Source of the DNA: JAEUIT01 sp034439815
Lineage (GTDB): Bacteria > Planctomycetota > Phycisphaerae > Phycisphaerales > SM1A02
Length of the DNA: 64,000 nucleotides
Assembly: GCA_034439815.1 (NCBI GenBank)
Contig: JAWXBD010000091.1
Coordinates: forward strand, 1-64,000
Direction: 5' to 3'
The translations under genes and the position numbers were made by a program. Within the stretch, counting starts at the first letter, position 1. Each line of letters starts with the position of its first letter. Below are positions 27,802-36,004 of the stretch, piece by piece. The notes beneath the pieces are model-generated. The model was given only the letters and a program-made list of their open reading frames with translations, did no database searches and had not been told where the DNA came from.

Positions 27802-28714
27802 GCACTGGCTCCTCCAGAAAACCGTGGTTATAGCCGCTCCGGTAGTTCTCGACCACGCGCCGCCAGTCGACGCGGCGCCGATCGTCCAAGCCCCTGGCCA
27901 TTGGATCCCGTACGCACTCGTGGTGCTGGTGAGCGCCATCCTCGGCGCTGTGGTTGCGCACGTAGCGGTTCGCCGCCGCTGGTTGAATCTCAGCACACGC
28001 CCGGCGTTCATGCCGCGCGCGGATGACTCGCTCCTGCTGGCCGCGCTCTTTCTTCTGCTCCTCCTTGCGCCGTCGCTTTCCGTTCCGTCGGTGCGCGGGG
28101 CCGTCGACGTGACCACGATGCGCGGGATGGCGATGGTTCATTGGACGGCCTACGCGACACAGGCACCGATTGCCGCCCTGCTCGTGTGGATGCTTCGCCG
28201 ATCGGATCAGACGCCTGCACCGTTTCGAAGCGCCGTCGGCACGAGCGTGGTCGCCATCGCGTGCGTCGCGCCTTGGATTGTTCTGGGCAACCAGCTCGCG
28301 ACGCAGTTGCAGGCGTTGCTTACGGGCGTCGAGCCTTCGGAGATAGCACACAAGACGCTTGGTGCGCTGATCGAATCACGCGGCGATCCGTGGGCGCTCG
28401 CGGTCATCGCGGCGGTCGTCATCGCCGCCCCCGTGATCGAGGAAATCGCATACCGCGGGGGGCTGCAGGGTGCGATCCGCGCCCTCGGCATCGGTGCGTG
28501 GCCGTCGATCCTCATCACATCCGGCGCCTTTGCGGCGATGCACATTCCATCCGTCCCCGTCGAGTCTCTTGCGGGCGCGATGGCGAGCCTCTTCTTGCTG
28601 TCAGTGATGCTGGGCCTGATTCGCGAGCGGACGCAAGGGCTGATCGCGCCGATCGTGGCGCACGCGCTCTTCAACGCCGCGAATCTCGCACTGGCATGGA
28701 CGCTTGTACAGTAG
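27800..28714 (+). CDS. CPBP-family intramembrane metalloprotease
   Basis: A 304-residue multi-pass protein of the CAAX protease/bacteriocin-processing (Abi) family. The catalytic EExxxR motif is in PVIEEIAYRGGLQG. The second motif is FAAMHIPSVP with the metal-binding His, and the third is IVAHALFNAANLAL. Six to eight hydrophobic segments are visible. The start is the ATG at 27800, whose bases overlap the start codon of trpC on the other strand; a TTG 11 codons earlier would lie inside trpC. trpS starts 7 bases after its stop and is probably cotranscribed. The substrate is unknown. Confidence 0.87.
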   Translation: MHWLLQKTVVIAAPVVLDHAPPVDAAPIVQAPGHWIPYALVVLVSAILGAVVAHVAVRRRWLNLSTRPAFMPRADDSLLLAALFLLLLLAPSLSVPSVRGAVDVTTMRGMAMVHWTAYATQAPIAALLVWMLRRSDQTPAPFRSAVGTSVVAIACVAPWIVLGNQLATQLQALLTGVEPSEIAHKTLGALIESRGDPWALAVIAAVVIAAPVIEEIAYRGGLQGAIRALGIGAWPSILITSGAFAAMHIPSVPVESLAGAMASLFLLSVMLGLIRERTQGLIAPIVAHALFNAANLALAWTLVQ

Positions 28715-28721
28715 CCCTGCC

Positions 28722-29789
28722 ATGACTCGTCTCGCGAAGCCTCGAATCCTTACCGGCGACACACCGACCGGCATTCTCCATCTCGGGCACTGGGTCGGCA
28801 GCGTGAAGCGGCGCGTTCAGCTGCAGGACACGCACGACTGCTACTTCATTATCGCGAATATGCATGCGTACACGACGCGCATTGATAAGAGCGAGCAGAT
28901 CAAGAGCGACTGCATCGAGATCGTGCGCGATTATCTCTCGATGGGCATCGATCCGGAACGCTCCACCATCTTCCTGCAGAGCGAGATCCCGGCGATCGCC
29001 GAGCTGACGTTCCTCTTCGCGATGCTCCTGCCGTTCAATCGCGTGATGCGCAATCCGACGTTGAAAGAAGAGATCAAGGTCAAGAATCTCGGCGAGACCT
29101 ACTCGTTTGGATTTCCGCTGTACGCCGTCGGCCAGACGGCCGACATCCTCGCGTTCCGCCCGGTCGGTGTTCCCGTCGGCGAAGACCAGGTGCCGCATCT
29201 GGAACTCACACGCGAAGTTGCGCGGCGCTTCAATCAGATCTTCTGCAACGTGAGCGACCAGGCGGAAGACGACGATCACGTGCAGCTGGGCGGCGCGCTA
29301 CCGATTCCGCGCGCCGACGTCGGTGCGGTCGGCCGGCTGCTTGGAACAGACGGCGTCAACAAGATGAGCAAGTCGCTGAACAACGCCATCTTCATCAGCG
29401 ATTCGGCGAGCGAAGTGGAAAAAAAGGTGAAGAAGATCTTCACCGGACGCCAGAGCGCCACCGCGCCGGGCGACATCACCAACGCGCTCTTTCAGTATGT
29501 CGATGCGTTCCACAGCGACCGCGCCCGCGTCGAGGAACTCAAGCACAAGTACGCGACCGGCGACAACATCGGCGACGGTCACATCAAGGTCGAGCTTGCT
29601 GCTGAGATCAACACAATGCTCGAGCCGATGCGCGAGCGCCGCAAGCGGTACGAAGGCAAGGACGATGTCATTCTCGGCATCCTGAAGACCGGTTCTCAGC
29701 GCGCGAACGACACGGCCGAGGAGACGCTGGCACTCGTGAAGGAGAAGGCGAATCTGATCGCGTTTCCGCGGTCGCTGCGGTTTCGGTGA
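28722..29789 (+). CDS. trpS: Tryptophanyl-tRNA synthetase
   Basis: This class I enzyme charges tRNA-Trp. The 355-residue product has the HIGH-type motif TPTGILHLGHWVGSV, the residues around FNRVMRNPTLKEE and GEDQVPHLELTREVARRFN, and the KMSKS loop DGVNKMSKSLNNAI. The ATG at 28722 is chosen over an upstream start in the same frame. It follows the CPBP gene closely. Together with the neighbouring trpC this places two tryptophan-related genes side by side, although on opposite strands. Confidence 0.95.
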   Translation: MTRLAKPRILTGDTPTGILHLGHWVGSVKRRVQLQDTHDCYFIIANMHAYTTRIDKSEQIKSDCIEIVRDYLSMGIDPERSTIFLQSEIPAIAELTFLFAMLLPFNRVMRNPTLKEEIKVKNLGETYSFGFPLYAVGQTADILAFRPVGVPVGEDQVPHLELTREVARRFNQIFCNVSDQAEDDDHVQLGGALPIPRADVGAVGRLLGTDGVNKMSKSLNNAIFISDSASEVEKKVKKIFTGRQSATAPGDITNALFQYVDAFHSDRARVEELKHKYATGDNIGDGHIKVELAAEINTMLEPMRERRKRYEGKDDVILGILKTGSQRANDTAEETLALVKEKANLIAFPRSLRFR

Positions 29790-29975
29790 GTGCGTATGAC
29801 GGCGAGGAGCGGCCCAGAGCCGTTTCGCGGCAATGTCGCGAAAGTGGCATGACGGCGCATGTTCACGTCAGCGTGCCTTCAGCACCCATGGTCAAGGTTC
29901 AACCGGCTTGCACACAGCGAATCGTGTTTCAGCGTGAGTTGGCCCCCGAAGCGCACAGTCATGTCATCACCAACG

Positions 29976-30007
29976 AAAAAGGCCGCGCCGTTCATGACGG
30001 CGCGGCC
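29976..30007 (-). terminator. Rho-independent terminator of the CHRD gene
   Basis: On the minus strand a perfect 10-base stem (CGGCGCGGCC arm at 29998-30007, pairing with 29981-29990) with a 7-base loop is followed by five T residues (29976-29980). It ends the minus-strand CHRD protein transcript. Confidence 0.9.
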
Positions 30008-30034
30008 TGCTTTCATCAATCACTCTCTGTTCGC

Positions 30035-30976
30035 TCAGCCCCAGGCGCCAAGCAGAATCGCAAGATCCGCAGCATCAACAGTTCCGCTGCCGTCGAGGTC
30101 GCCGCTGCCCCGTCCGCCCCATTGTCCGAGGAGGATCGCGAGATCTTCAGCGTTCACTTCACCGTCGCCGTTGAGATCGCCGGACACTGGATCCGGAAGG
30201 ATCAGCTGTCCGCGAATCGCGCCGCCCGGGAACGCTGCGTTATGAACGTTGACGTAGAAGCCCGCCGGGTCCGCGATGATTTGATCGAGCTGCGCGTCCG
30301 TCGCGTCCTTGTCGCCGATCAGCGTGCCCGGTCCACCGGTCGTGCCCGGACCAAAGCCGATGAACACGGGGCCGTTGGTGCCGAAGTCGCCGTCATGAAT
30401 GTGTGAGTCGCTCGGCGCGTCGATGTTCTTGTAGGTGATGTCCCAGAAGATCTTGTTCACGCCGGTGTCAAGCCAAAGGGTCGCGCTGCCGCTGCCGTCG
30501 GGATCGCCGGCGCCGACTTCCTGATCACCGCTGAGTGCAACGTCGATGAAGCCCTTTGGAATCTGGGCTCGAATCGCGCCGCCAGCGAACGGTCCGTTGT
30601 GGAGGTTGACGTAGAAGTTCTGCGGGTTCGCGAGAATCGACGCGATGTTGGCAGGCGTCGTCGTCGTCGAGGCGATCAGCGTGCCCGGACCGCCGCTCGT
30701 CGCGACGCCCATGCCGACGAGGATCGGGCCGTTTGTCGTGTCCTGCCCTGAGTGGATGTGCATCGCGGTCGGCACAGCGATGTTCGCGTAGACGAAGTTC
30801 CACGAAATGGTGTTCGTGTCCGTATCGATGGTCAGAGTTCCCGAGCCGGTGCCGTCAGGATCGGCGGGCGGATTCTCCTGCGAACCGGTGAAGGTCAACG
30901 GGAAGTTCGAGATAGCAGCGGCTGCCGAGCCGGTCACTGCGAGCGCGAGGGCGCAAGCGATCAGAGATCGAGTCAT
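30035..30976 (-). CDS. Secreted double-CHRD protein with EF-hand tail
   Basis: A 313-residue exported protein with a good ribosome site (GAGGAAAG) before the ATG at 30976. The signal peptide is SLIACALALAVTGSAAAA. Two CHRD domains follow: residues about 22-145 (SGTLTIDTDTNTISWNFVY, AMHIHSGQ, GGAIRAQ) and about 148-260 (SATLWLDTGVNKIFWDITYK, SHIHDGDFG, GGAIRGQ). CHRD domains were defined in chordin and are common in bacterial secreted proteins, with unclear ligands. The last 46 residues are the paired EF-hand tail (DLAILLGQWGGRG, DLAILLGAWG). The gene has its own terminator. Confidence 0.85.
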   Translation of the reverse strand: MTRSLIACALALAVTGSAAAAISNFPLTFTGSQENPPADPDGTGSGTLTIDTDTNTISWNFVYANIAVPTAMHIHSGQDTTNGPILVGMGVATSGGPGTLIASTTTTPANIASILANPQNFYVNLHNGPFAGGAIRAQIPKGFIDVALSGDQEVGAGDPDGSGSATLWLDTGVNKIFWDITYKNIDAPSDSHIHDGDFGTNGPVFIGFGPGTTGGPGTLIGDKDATDAQLDQIIADPAGFYVNVHNAAFPGGAIRGQLILPDPVSGDLNGDGEVNAEDLAILLGQWGGRGSGDLDGSGTVDAADLAILLGAWG

Positions 30977-31006
30977 GTCTTTCCTCTCATTGCGGTTTCT
31001 CTTGGT

Positions 31007-31025
31007 GGCGCAGCACGTCTGCGCC
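31007..31025. promoter_or_regulatory. Hairpin in the CHRD gene leader
   Basis: A 7-base stem (GGCGCAG at 31007-31013 with 31019-31025) and a 5-base loop sit about 30 bases upstream of the CHRD start codon, within the probable 5' leader. It could affect stability or translation; no known riboswitch is recognised. Confidence 0.35.
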
Positions 31026-31172
31026 GCAACAAAACTGTACCGTCGTTTCTCCGATCGGCTGCTGTGCACAACGTTCAATCGCAATGCGATGACGGTGCAA
31101 TGAAACGCTCGACGAGCGACATGAGAGATGGCGCGAATCCGCGCCGGTTATAGGGAACAGCTTGCAAACCCT

Positions 31173-31982
31173 TCAAAGGGTGATCGGTGAAACCGCAGCG
31201 TCGGCGTCGAGATACCACTTCAACTCGCCCGCCAACGGGCGGATCGCGGTGATCGGCAACTCGTGGGGGTCTGGGTTGCCGCGGGCGATGCGCGCGATTG
31301 TCGGGGCCTTTGCAGCGCCGGTCACCATGATGGCAATGAAGCGCGCCGAGTTGATCAACGGATACGTCATCGTGACGCGGTCCGGCGGTGTCACGAAGGG
31401 TCCGGTGCACTTCCGCACGAGCCGGACTGTCTCGTCCAGCGCCTCATGGTGGGGAAACAGACTGGCGGTGTGACCGTCGTCGCCCATGCCCAACACCACC
31501 CAGTCGAGCCGGTCCTGCCCCTTTTCGCGCCATCCCAGATGCTCGCGCAGCTCGTTCTCGTACAGGGCGTCCGCATCGGGATGCGTCGCCATCATCGGAT
31601 GAACCTGCTCGGTGGGAATCCCGGAGTGATCGACCACTATGTCTTTGATGTGACCGAAGTTGCTCCGCGAGTCATCGAACGGCACGCATCGCTCATCAAC
31701 GATCCACAAATGTGTGCGCGTCCAGGGAAACGACCGCAGATTCGGGTCGTACATCAGGCGCTCATAAAGCGGTAACGGAGTCGAGCCGCCCGACAGTGCA
31801 ATGTGCACGTCACCAAACGTGCGTACGCAGTTCTTCGCATGAACGATCAGGTCCGCAGCGACGGCATCGAGCAGCTGATCGCGCGTCCGCGCGACCGATA
31901 CGAGTCCGGGCAGCGCCGGTGTCAGCGGCGTGACCTCATCGAGGTCGTACGTGTCGCGGCCATGAGGAGTCGGTTCCGCCAT
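31173..31982 (-). CDS. pgl: 6-phosphogluconolactonase
   Basis: This enzyme hydrolyses 6-phosphogluconolactone, the second step of the oxidative pentose phosphate pathway. The 269-residue DevB-type protein carries ALSGGSTPLPLYERL, LWIVDERCVPFDDSRSNFG and LDWVVLGMGDDGHTASLFP, all typical substrate-binding segments. The gene follows zwf by 33 bases, so successive pathway steps are encoded together. It starts at the ATG at 31982. Confidence 0.93.
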   Translation of the reverse strand: MAEPTPHGRDTYDLDEVTPLTPALPGLVSVARTRDQLLDAVAADLIVHAKNCVRTFGDVHIALSGGSTPLPLYERLMYDPNLRSFPWTRTHLWIVDERCVPFDDSRSNFGHIKDIVVDHSGIPTEQVHPMMATHPDADALYENELREHLGWREKGQDRLDWVVLGMGDDGHTASLFPHHEALDETVRLVRKCTGPFVTPPDRVTMTYPLINSARFIAIMVTGAAKAPTIARIARGNPDPHELPITAIRPLAGELKWYLDADAAVSPITL

Positions 31983-32015
31983 CGCAGGCAGAATACAGCA
32001 CCGCCCCGGCGGACT

Positions 32016-33545
32016 TCACCGCGATTCCGTGGGGTTGTGCCAAGTCCGCCCGTCGCGGGCGAGCATTTCGTCGGCCGACGCCGGACCCCAGGAGCCGCAT
32101 TGATAGTTCGCGGCGATTCCCTTGCGGATGCCGGCCGAACGATCATCGAGCACCGGCATCACGGCGTTCCATGACGCCTCGACTTCGACACGGCTCTTGA
32201 AGAGCGTCTGATCACCGCGCATCGCATCAATGATGAGCGGGCCGTACGCCTCGACCGGTTCGACGCCGAACCGCTCGTTGTAATCCACCGCCATCTCGGC
32301 GGAGTCGATGCGCACGCGCGTGCCCGGCGCCTTGCATTCGAAGCGCAGACTGAACACGCCGTGCGGAGCGATCTCGATCACCATGCGATTCGGAGGCCGC
32401 GGCCAGTCGCGCATGACCGTATCCAGCGTGCGGAACAGATTCGCGGCCGGTCGCTTGAACTCGATGACTACTTCGGTGCGCTTGGCGTGGAGCTTCTTGC
32501 CCGAGCGAATGTAGAACGGCGTGCCCGCCCAGCGCCAATTGTCGAACTGCACGCGCAGTGCGGCATACGTTTCGGTCGTTGTGCCTTGACGCACGCCGGG
32601 CAGCTCGTGGTAAGCCGACTCCTTGCCGCCACTTGCATACTGTCCGAGTGCGGCGACCAGCGGCAGCTGCTCAACGGTGGGAACCGTGATCGCTTCAAAT
32701 ACTTTGGCGCGCTCAAATCGGATCGCGTCGGGCGTAAAGCTTGTCGGCGGATCCATCGCGACAAACGCCATGATCTGAAACAGATGCGACTGAATCATGT
32801 CGCGGATTGCACCGGTCTGGTCGTAGAACTCGACGCGCTGACCGACGCCAACGGTTTCGGCGGCGGTGATCTGCACGTGATCGACATATTGCCAGTTCCA
32901 CAGCGGCTCAAAGATCGTGTTGGCGAAGCGGAAGACGAGCAGGTTCTGCACGACTTCCTTGCCGAGATAGTGATCGATGCGATAGATCGCTTCTTCTTCA
33001 AACACTCTGCCGAGCGCGCGGTTCAGACTCGCGGCGCTTGTGGCATCATGGCCGAACGGTTTCTCCACGATGATGCGCTGCCACGATCGCGTGTCGCGAT
33101 CAAGCGAACACCAGCGCTTCCCTTCGATGACGAGACCGGCCGCCTCGATCTCAGCGACGATCGGTTCATACAGACTCTCGGCGACAGCGAGAAAGAAGAG
33201 GAGATTGCCCTTCGTCTCGCAGTTCGTCCCCAGTTCCTCGAGCCGCTGCTTGAGTGGCGGATAGCAGTCGCCCTTCGTTGCATCGCCCGCGAAATAATGA
33301 ATCCGCGACGCGAGCTTCGACCATGTCGCTTCGTCGAAGCCCTTCGCCTGTTCCTTCACCCATGTCTTGAGTTCGTCGCGCCACTGCTCGTCGGACTTCG
33401 CTGAACGGGAGACGCCGAGGATGCGCGTCCCTTCATGGAGCGTTCCGGCCTTCGTCATTTCATACATCGCCGGAATCAGCTTCCGGGACGTGAGATCGCC
33501 GGACGCGCCGAGAATCACGAGAATGCACGGATCGACCTGCGTCAT
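32016..33545 (-). CDS. zwf: Glucose-6-phosphate 1-dehydrogenase
   Basis: This enzyme oxidises glucose 6-phosphate with NADP to the lactone that the next gene product hydrolyses. The 509-residue product has the Rossmann start LVILGASGDLTSRKLIPAMY, the conserved EKPFGHD and the active-site signature RIDHYLGKEVVQNLLVFRFA with the catalytic His. The start is the ATG at 33545. The upstream recombinase gene ends 46 bases before it, so the order recombinase-zwf-pgl suggests one transcript. Confidence 0.95.
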   Translation of the reverse strand: MTQVDPCILVILGASGDLTSRKLIPAMYEMTKAGTLHEGTRILGVSRSAKSDEQWRDELKTWVKEQAKGFDEATWSKLASRIHYFAGDATKGDCYPPLKQRLEELGTNCETKGNLLFFLAVAESLYEPIVAEIEAAGLVIEGKRWCSLDRDTRSWQRIIVEKPFGHDATSAASLNRALGRVFEEEAIYRIDHYLGKEVVQNLLVFRFANTIFEPLWNWQYVDHVQITAAETVGVGQRVEFYDQTGAIRDMIQSHLFQIMAFVAMDPPTSFTPDAIRFERAKVFEAITVPTVEQLPLVAALGQYASGGKESAYHELPGVRQGTTTETYAALRVQFDNWRWAGTPFYIRSGKKLHAKRTEVVIEFKRPAANLFRTLDTVMRDWPRPPNRMVIEIAPHGVFSLRFECKAPGTRVRIDSAEMAVDYNERFGVEPVEAYGPLIIDAMRGDQTLFKSRVEVEASWNAVMPVLDDRSAGIRKGIAANYQCGSWGPASADEMLARDGRTWHNPTESR

Positions 33546-33591
33546 GAGGAGCGAAGCATATGAGAACGACGCCAAACGGATTGGCGGACTG

Positions 33592-34509
33592 CTAAGGCCG
33601 CGGATGATGTTTCTTGACGACATCGCGAAGCCGGCTGCGGTCCACATGGGTGTAGATCTGCGTCGTCGCGATGTCGGCGTGGCCGAGCAGCTCCTGCACG
33701 ACGCGCAGATCTGCGCCTCCGTGCACCAGGTGCGTCGCAAAGGAGTGGCGAAGCGTGTGGGGATGAACGTCGCGCAGTTGCGCGATCGCTGCGTACTTCT
33801 TGACAATCTGCCACACGGCCACGCGCTCGAGCGGCCGGCCGCTGAACGAGAGCAGCAGGCGGTGGCGGTCGCGGCCGTCCTTCCACCGCGTCAGGCTCGG
33901 GCGGCACTCCGCGAGGTACTGCCGCACGAGTTCCTGCGCCGGTGTTCCGATCGGAACGACGCGCTGCTTCGATCCCTTCCCCGTTACCGTCAGCATGCAC
34001 AGCGTGTCGTGGTACTCGTTCAATTTGAGCGCGCCCACTTCTGATGCCCGCAGGCCCGCAGCCCACATCAGTTCCATCATGGTCCTGTCGCGCAGCCACA
34101 GTGCGCCGTGCTCTGGCGCGGGCGCCGCTACAAGTGCGCGCATCTGCGTCGGACTGAGGACGCCGGGCAGCCGCTTCCAGCGAGTCGGCCGCTCAAGCAG
34201 GCGCGATGGATCGGTCGGCACGCGGCGGTTGGCGAAGAGATATCGAAAGTAGACGCGGATCGACGCCAGGTGGCGCGCGACGCTCGTCGGTTCCATGCCG
34301 TTCTCGCGATGCAGGCGCTGCAGATGCTCGGACAGAATCTGCAGTGTGACCGCGTCAGGTCCCGCAACACCGCGCGGCACGAGGTCGAGTGCGAGCTGGC
34401 GCAGGTCACGTCCGTAGGCCTCCAGCGTCGCTGGAGCGAGGCCCGCTTCGACACGGAGGTACCCGAGGAACTCTCGAAAGGAAGGGGCGAAGCCGGAGAG
34501 ACCGTCCAT
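33592..34509 (-). CDS. Tyrosine recombinase XerC/XerD type
   Basis: A 305-residue site-specific recombinase. The N-terminal SAM-like core-binding domain (FREFLGYLRVEAGLAPATLE) is followed by the catalytic domain. It carries the full set: Arg in GLRASEVGALKL, Lys in TVTGKGSKQR, His-x-x-Arg in HPHTLRHSFATHLVHGG, His in LLGHADIATTQ and the nucleophile Tyr in QIYTHVDR. Size and lack of neighbouring phage genes favour a chromosome-dimer-resolving Xer enzyme over a mobile integrase. Whether it is XerC or XerD cannot be told here. The start is the ATG at 34509. Confidence 0.9.
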   Translation of the reverse strand: MDGLSGFAPSFREFLGYLRVEAGLAPATLEAYGRDLRQLALDLVPRGVAGPDAVTLQILSEHLQRLHRENGMEPTSVARHLASIRVYFRYLFANRRVPTDPSRLLERPTRWKRLPGVLSPTQMRALVAAPAPEHGALWLRDRTMMELMWAAGLRASEVGALKLNEYHDTLCMLTVTGKGSKQRVVPIGTPAQELVRQYLAECRPSLTRWKDGRDRHRLLLSFSGRPLERVAVWQIVKKYAAIAQLRDVHPHTLRHSFATHLVHGGADLRVVQELLGHADIATTQIYTHVDRSRLRDVVKKHHPRP

Positions 34510-34812
34510 TGGCGCCGTCCATTGGAGTCGAGAGTGCGGTCCGAAGAGGGTGGCGGAAGGTATCGACCGCAGCACCGACCAGCGGACACAAATGTGCCGC
34601 GCAACCCCGCAAGGACCTCCGGCCAGCGGGCACGGACTGCGCGACTGCGTGCGCACGGAGTGCGCCGGCCAGCTGTCGCCCGCGAGCCGGTTAAAGGGAA
34701 CCGCGATCACCGGCCTCGATAAACGGGAGGACGTACTCATCGTCGTGGCCGCGGCGTGGCGGCATTGGCGTTGCATTGGTGTCCCGTCCGCCGTCCGGGC
34801 AAGGAGTGCCAG
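34510..34812. other. Divergent intergenic region upstream of xer and flagellar genes
   Basis: About 300 bases between the recombinase start and the first flagellar gene. It contains only overlapping, low-quality reading frames, a possible sigma54 site at 34760-34775 and the AAGGAG ribosome site at 34801. I see no RNA gene in it. Confidence 0.5.
34760..34775 (+). promoter_or_regulatory. Possible sigma54 (-24/-12) promoter
   Basis: The sequence cGGCAttggcgTTGCa has the GG and GC pairs at the 12-base spacing required by sigma54. It matches GGCA and TTGCA, but not the leading T or the C after GGCA of the consensus. It lies 38 bases before the first gene of the flagellar operon. Sigma54 control of flagellar genes is common, but the match is to a short motif in GC-rich DNA. 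Confidence 0.4.
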
Positions 34813-35133
34813 ATGGAGAACCCAATGAAGTTTGACTCGCGGTTTGAACAGCAGGATGCAATTCGGGATCGCGTGATGGACGCGTGGCGCCGCATGGACG
34901 CGGCCCGCCTTCCGTCAGGGATGCAGGCGCTGGGCCAGCAGGCCCGAAGCCTCCGATGGGACGGTGGAACCACGTCGACCACTGGAACCAAGTCGACCAC
35001 CGACAATCCGTCCGACTCGATCATCGCGCAAATGGCCATTCGTATCGCTGATCTCACGACGATCGCCGTCGCGCTGCATCTGGCCCGCCGCCTTCCGCCA
35101 GCCGCCCCGGCTGACCCGGAGGGCATCCAGTGA
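34813..35133 (+). CDS. Small protein opening the flagellar operon
   Basis: A 106-residue soluble protein with an AAGGAG ribosome site 7 bases before its ATG. It has an amphipathic helical N-terminus (FEQQDAIRDRVMDAWRRMDA), a Thr/Ser/Gly-rich linker and a hydrophobic helix (MAIRIADLTTIAVALHLAR) before a Pro-rich end. Its stop overlaps the GTG start of flgF (GTGA), so they are translationally coupled. I do not recognise it. A flagellar chaperone or rod-assembly factor is possible from context. Confidence 0.6.
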   Translation: MENPMKFDSRFEQQDAIRDRVMDAWRRMDAARLPSGMQALGQQARSLRWDGGTTSTTGTKSTTDNPSDSIIAQMAIRIADLTTIAVALHLARRLPPAAPADPEGIQ

Positions 35134-35927
35134 ACTACGGAACGTATCTCGCCACGAGCGGCGTCCTCGCGTCGATGCGACGCATGGACGTCATCGCGAA
35201 CAACCTCGCGAACGCTAATACCAACGGCTTCAAACCCGACATCATCACGCCGCAGGAGCGACCCGCCGAGCGCCTCGAGGGGCGTTCGTCGTTCGCTGAT
35301 CCCCTCGCTCCTTCGCAGGACATGCTGGAGAAGCTCGGCGGCGGTCTCCGCTTCGGCAAAGACCGCATCGACCTAAGTCAGGGCCCGCTGGAGCGCACGC
35401 TGCTCGACACCGACATTGCGATCCGCGGCGAAGGCTTCTTTGTGCTCGCGTCAGCCGACGGGAAACCGCCCACCGCCAACTCGCCGATTCAGATGACTCG
35501 TGACGGCGCCTTGGTCGTCGATGGTGACGGAATCTTGCGCGTCGCCGGCAATGGTCGCGCTCTCATCGGTGAGGACGGTCGACCGGTCAAGGTCGATCCG
35601 GAGCAGAAGTTCGCGGTCGACCGCACGGGCCGGATCTATCAGGACGGTGACGAAGTCGCTCGAATCCGCATCGTTCGCCCCCTCAACCCCGCTGCGATCG
35701 AGAAGCTGGGCCAAAACATTCTGTCAACGAAGGCCGGCGTCGAGCGCGTCCCCGACGGCGCCGCCGATGTGGCACAAGGAATGCTTGAAGGCAGCGGATC
35801 TGACCCCGTTAACGCGATGGTCGAAATGATCCGTCAGTCGCGGCTGATGGAAGCGAACCTTCGCATGATGCAGTACCAGGACAACCTGACCGGCCAAGCA
35901 ATCGCAGGCATCACCCGCCTTATCTAG
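35130..35927 (+). CDS. flgF: Flagellar basal-body rod protein FlgF
   Basis: A proximal-rod subunit of the flagellum, exported through the flagellar type III system. The 265-residue protein carries the rod-protein N-terminus (SMRRMDVIANNLANANTNGF) and C-terminus (ANLRMMQYQDNLTGQAIAG) that form the coiled-coil D0 domain, with GEGFFVL in the middle. The FlgF/FlgG distinction follows its position before a longer-motif FlgG and its shorter, more divergent core. It starts at a GTG overlapped by the preceding stop. Confidence 0.85.
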   Translation: MNYGTYLATSGVLASMRRMDVIANNLANANTNGFKPDIITPQERPAERLEGRSSFADPLAPSQDMLEKLGGGLRFGKDRIDLSQGPLERTLLDTDIAIRGEGFFVLASADGKPPTANSPIQMTRDGALVVDGDGILRVAGNGRALIGEDGRPVKVDPEQKFAVDRTGRIYQDGDEVARIRIVRPLNPAAIEKLGQNILSTKAGVERVPDGAADVAQGMLEGSGSDPVNAMVEMIRQSRLMEANLRMMQYQDNLTGQAIAGITRLI

Positions 35928-35950
35928 ATCTAGCAGCTTCTAGAACTAGC
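35924..35950. repeat. CTAG-rich cluster after flgF
   Basis: Four CTAG tetranucleotides occur within 26 bases, beginning at the flgF stop codon, in the pattern ctagatctagcag...ctagaactagcag. CTAG is otherwise rare in this GC-rich sequence. The two halves resemble imperfect direct repeats. Confidence 0.6.
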
Positions 35951-36004
35951 AGCAGCATCATCAGCTCTATCAGCGCGTGATTGCCACGCCAGGAAATGTG
36001 AATC

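Noticed and set aside
33592..34509. Tyrosine recombinase as part of a mobile element
   Set aside because: No attachment repeats, phage or transfer genes nearby; the neighbours zwf and pgl are housekeeping, so an Xer role is simpler.
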